Part shown: piece by piece, positions 40,078-41,850 of the stretch | Layout of the letters: each line of letters begins with the position of its first letter | Numbering within the stretch: the stretch's first letter is position 1 | NCBI GenBank assembly: GCA_027080995.1 | Contig: JALWNT010000081.1 | Span: forward strand, 1-41,850 | Origin: Campylobacteraceae bacterium | GTDB taxonomy: Bacteria > Campylobacterota > Campylobacteria > Campylobacterales > Sulfurovaceae | Length of the DNA: 41,850 nt | Reading direction: 5' to 3' | The notes under the pieces: model-generated | Databases searched by the model: none | What the model saw: the letters and a program-made list of their open reading frames with translations, nothing else | Told to the model about the DNA's origin: nothing | Program-made: the position numbers and the translations under genes

Positions 40078-41304
40078 ATGAAAACGAAAAGACTCTTTTT
40101 TGTAACACTGTTGTATTTTGGCATGCTGATAATGAGCGGATGCGGCGGTGGGGGCAACGGAGAGGGCCCCCGGCGGGACAATAAAGAGGTCGCATGGTTT
40201 TTGAGCCAACATGAAGATTTGAAAGAGAACTACTTCGTGGGAAAATTCGGAGTCGACAGCAACCCTCCGGGGTGGGATACCGGAGCCTACATGCGTGCCT
40301 ATATCGATATGTACGAGGCGACTCATGATGTGAGGATCTTGAGGAAATTGAATGAGCTGTTGAAGATCGTCGCCGATGGGAATGACGTGGTGACCGGACG
40401 GATTGATGAGCGTACCGGTACCGTGCTTCCGGGGTGGGGGACCCGAGCCTACGACTACGGTCCGGACGGGGGAGAGCGCTATTCGGATATGTTGACCAAT
40501 GCACTTTTTGCCTATCCTCTTGCCTCCTTTGTCCGTATCGTAAGAGAGAATCCCGCTCTCGGAGATGAATTTGGTGCGGATGCACAGAGATACGAAAAGA
40601 TGGTGCGTGAGCTCTACCGGGTACAAAAGCCCTTTGTTACGTCGAAGGATTCTCCGTATCCGGATGGGACGACGGGGGCATGCTATGCCTATCCGGAGAA
40701 TTATTACGAAGACAAACAAAATTATTCCGGGCACGAGGCCCCGATCAATTTGACGGTGATCATCGCCGAACCTCTGGTCGAACTCTATCGTGCAAGCGTA
40801 GCGGAGGGAAGACCGAACGATGCATACAAAACTACGGTCGAAAAGGTCGCCGACTACATCTGGTGGAACATGCGGATCAAAACGACGGCGCAGAAGGATC
40901 GGTATCTCGTCTGGTACTACTGGCCGGACGACATCGATCCCGATACGATCCGGATGGAGGATCTGACGCACGGAGCGCGTCTGGCCGAATTTGTCGTTAC
41001 CCTGCACGATGCCGGTTTGCGGAAACGATGGACGCAAAAGCGGATGCAATACCTGGCCAATACCTTTACCTGCGGTGCTCTCATCGATGATACGACCTTC
41101 GCCAACTATATCGACGGGACGGGAGGAGTCTACGAAGATGATGCCGCGACTCTCTACGAATGGCTGGTGCTGCAGCGATACTCCCGAGCCTCGTCCCGAA
41201 AGTCGATCCTCTACTATCTGGAAAAAGCGATGAGAGAGGAGGGGGAGAGTAGAAAGTACAATCTCGCCGTCTTCGCCAAATTCGTGCGCTACGGGAAAGA
41301 GTGA
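40078..41304 (+). CDS. lipoprotein with possible alpha/alpha-toroid domain
   Basis: This 408-aa exported lipoprotein has a signal peptide ending in the lipobox LIMSGC, followed by a glycine stretch (GGGGNGEG) as a flexible linker. The body is a series of helical hairpins rich in Trp and Tyr (AYMRAYIDMYEATHDVRILR, KVADYIWWNMRIKT, YEDDAATLYEWLVLQRYSRA), suggestive of an alpha/alpha-toroid as in several polysaccharide-active enzymes. This fold is a guess from pattern; no catalytic residues can be named. The ATG has AGGAGG eight bases upstream. Earlier in-frame start candidates lack a site. It is expected to be processed by LspA. Confidence 0.7.
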   Translation: MKTKRLFFVTLLYFGMLIMSGCGGGGNGEGPRRDNKEVAWFLSQHEDLKENYFVGKFGVDSNPPGWDTGAYMRAYIDMYEATHDVRILRKLNELLKIVADGNDVVTGRIDERTGTVLPGWGTRAYDYGPDGGERYSDMLTNALFAYPLASFVRIVRENPALGDEFGADAQRYEKMVRELYRVQKPFVTSKDSPYPDGTTGACYAYPENYYEDKQNYSGHEAPINLTVIIAEPLVELYRASVAEGRPNDAYKTTVEKVADYIWWNMRIKTTAQKDRYLVWYYWPDDIDPDTIRMEDLTHGARLAEFVVTLHDAGLRKRWTQKRMQYLANTFTCGALIDDTTFANYIDGTGGVYEDDAATLYEWLVLQRYSRASSRKSILYYLEKAMREEGESRKYNLAVFAKFVRYGKE

Positions 41305-41319
41305 GAAAAGCCCTCTGCT

Positions 41320-41850
41320 TCATTCGTTCAAAATACTCCACTCATAAAAGGGCATCGCTTCGAAATCGATGGTGCCGATACGGAAAGCGTAGCGGTTGGA
41401 GACGGTGACGACGGAGACTTTCGCTACGTCGAGTTTTTGAAAGCGGGAGTATTGCTTCTGGGCTTTGTGCCAAAACTGCTCTTCGTTTTCGAAGGGGGAG
41501 GGGAGGATCAGCTCCCGGCTCTCATCGAGTCGGTATCCGAAGCTTCCGGCGGAGTGGAAAGGGAAACCGTGTTTGAGCAGGGCGAGGGCGATCATCGCGT
41601 CGAAAGTGGCGAGGAAGGGTTGGCGTTTGTTGAGGTAGCGGGTGAGGACGAAGTCGTAGAGGATGAGCTTTTTTCCGCTTCCGCCGTCGATCTCGGGGAT
41701 GAGAAAGAGGAGCTTCTCGGCCTCGAAGCGTTTGAGCGCGGCGTAAGTCCAATCCTTGGAGATGCGGAAATACTCCCGCGCGGTGGTGTAGATCTGATGC
41801 GCGCTCACGCGTCGTCCCTGGAAGCGGGCCAGAATCAGCAACAGACGGCT
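41320..41850 (-). CDS. partial protein, C-terminal part of a possible AAA-type ATPase
   Basis: The frame is open to the right edge, so the start lies outside the window. The visible residues include a winged-helix-like segment (VSAHQIYTTAREYFRISKDW, then TYAALKRFEAEKLLFLIPEI) and a C-terminal domain ending FEAMPFYEWSILNE. This resembles the C terminus of DUF4143-type archaeal/bacterial ATPases, but the ATPase domain itself is not in the window. The assignment is tentative. Confidence 0.5.
   Translation of the reverse strand, partial: SRLLLILARFQGRRVSAHQIYTTAREYFRISKDWTYAALKRFEAEKLLFLIPEIDGGSGKKLILYDFVLTRYLNKRQPFLATFDAMIALALLKHGFPFHSAGSFGYRLDESRELILPSPFENEEQFWHKAQKQYSRFQKLDVAKVSVVTVSNRYAFRIGTIDFEAMPFYEWSILNE

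Overview
The window looks like a chromosomal segment of a Campylobacterota (epsilonproteobacterial) species with fairly high GC, probably a marine sulfur- or nitrate-respiring relative of Sulfurovum or Nitratifractor. This rests on the gene families (CcoG, Tpx, an SQR-like flavoprotein, a short SpeE, a CPA2 antiporter) and on compact overlapping operons. It is an inference; no 16S or 23S sequence lies in the window.

Layout. 20-134: 5S rRNA at the left edge. 251-2909 (minus): modABC molybdate/tungstate importer. 3044-4348: two small unknown proteins and a PAP2 phosphatase. 4363-16065: two divergent export systems around a TetR gene. Leftward are TetR, a patatin-like lipase, a coiled-coil protein, an HlyD adaptor, a double-NBD ATPase and two ABC-2 permeases. 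Rightward are an EmrA-like adaptor, a DHA2 MFS pump and a TolC channel. A 15-bp palindrome with a -10 box inside it lies between the two arms and is the obvious candidate TetR operator. 16171-30371: mostly housekeeping (prfA, rpsT, glmM, lspA, suhB, a PqiA-domain protein, a DUF493 protein, moaC, ccoG, an SQR-like flavoprotein, tpx, speE, coaE, dapF). 30392-33038: a Kef-type antiporter, tRNA-Val, a glycine-zipper lipoprotein, tRNA-Ser and SRP RNA. 33229-37319: a MerR-type regulator overlapping a three-domain Aas-like lysophospholipid repair protein. 37313-38550: two back-to-back type II toxin-antitoxin modules, each with a perfect palindrome upstream of the antitoxin. 38617-41850: unknown proteins, a structured intergenic element, a lipoprotein and a partial gene at the right edge.

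The most unusual signal is a set of degenerate heptamer/octamer repeats at gene boundaries. The main family is built from TTATTGG, TGTATTGG and TATATTGG units and appears as inverted arm pairs at three loci and as a solo arm at a fourth. One pair encloses a four-helix-bundle (S23/IVP-type) gene that splits the EmrA-EmrB-TolC operon. One pair is nearly empty. One pair encloses a 278-bp element with 37-bp inverted ends upstream of dapF. The solo arm encodes the last residues and stop codon of suhB. Three other heptamer families (TTTCTCA, AGTGAGG, CTANNGA) also sit at gene ends. The paired-arm cassette is the best candidate here for an undescribed mobile or repeat system.

Other points worth checking are a resolvase-like protein beside ccoG that has lost three catalytic residues, an SQR-like flavoprotein lacking one expected cysteine, a SpeE without its N-terminal domain, and a MerR-type regulator with two helix-turn-helix-like segments.
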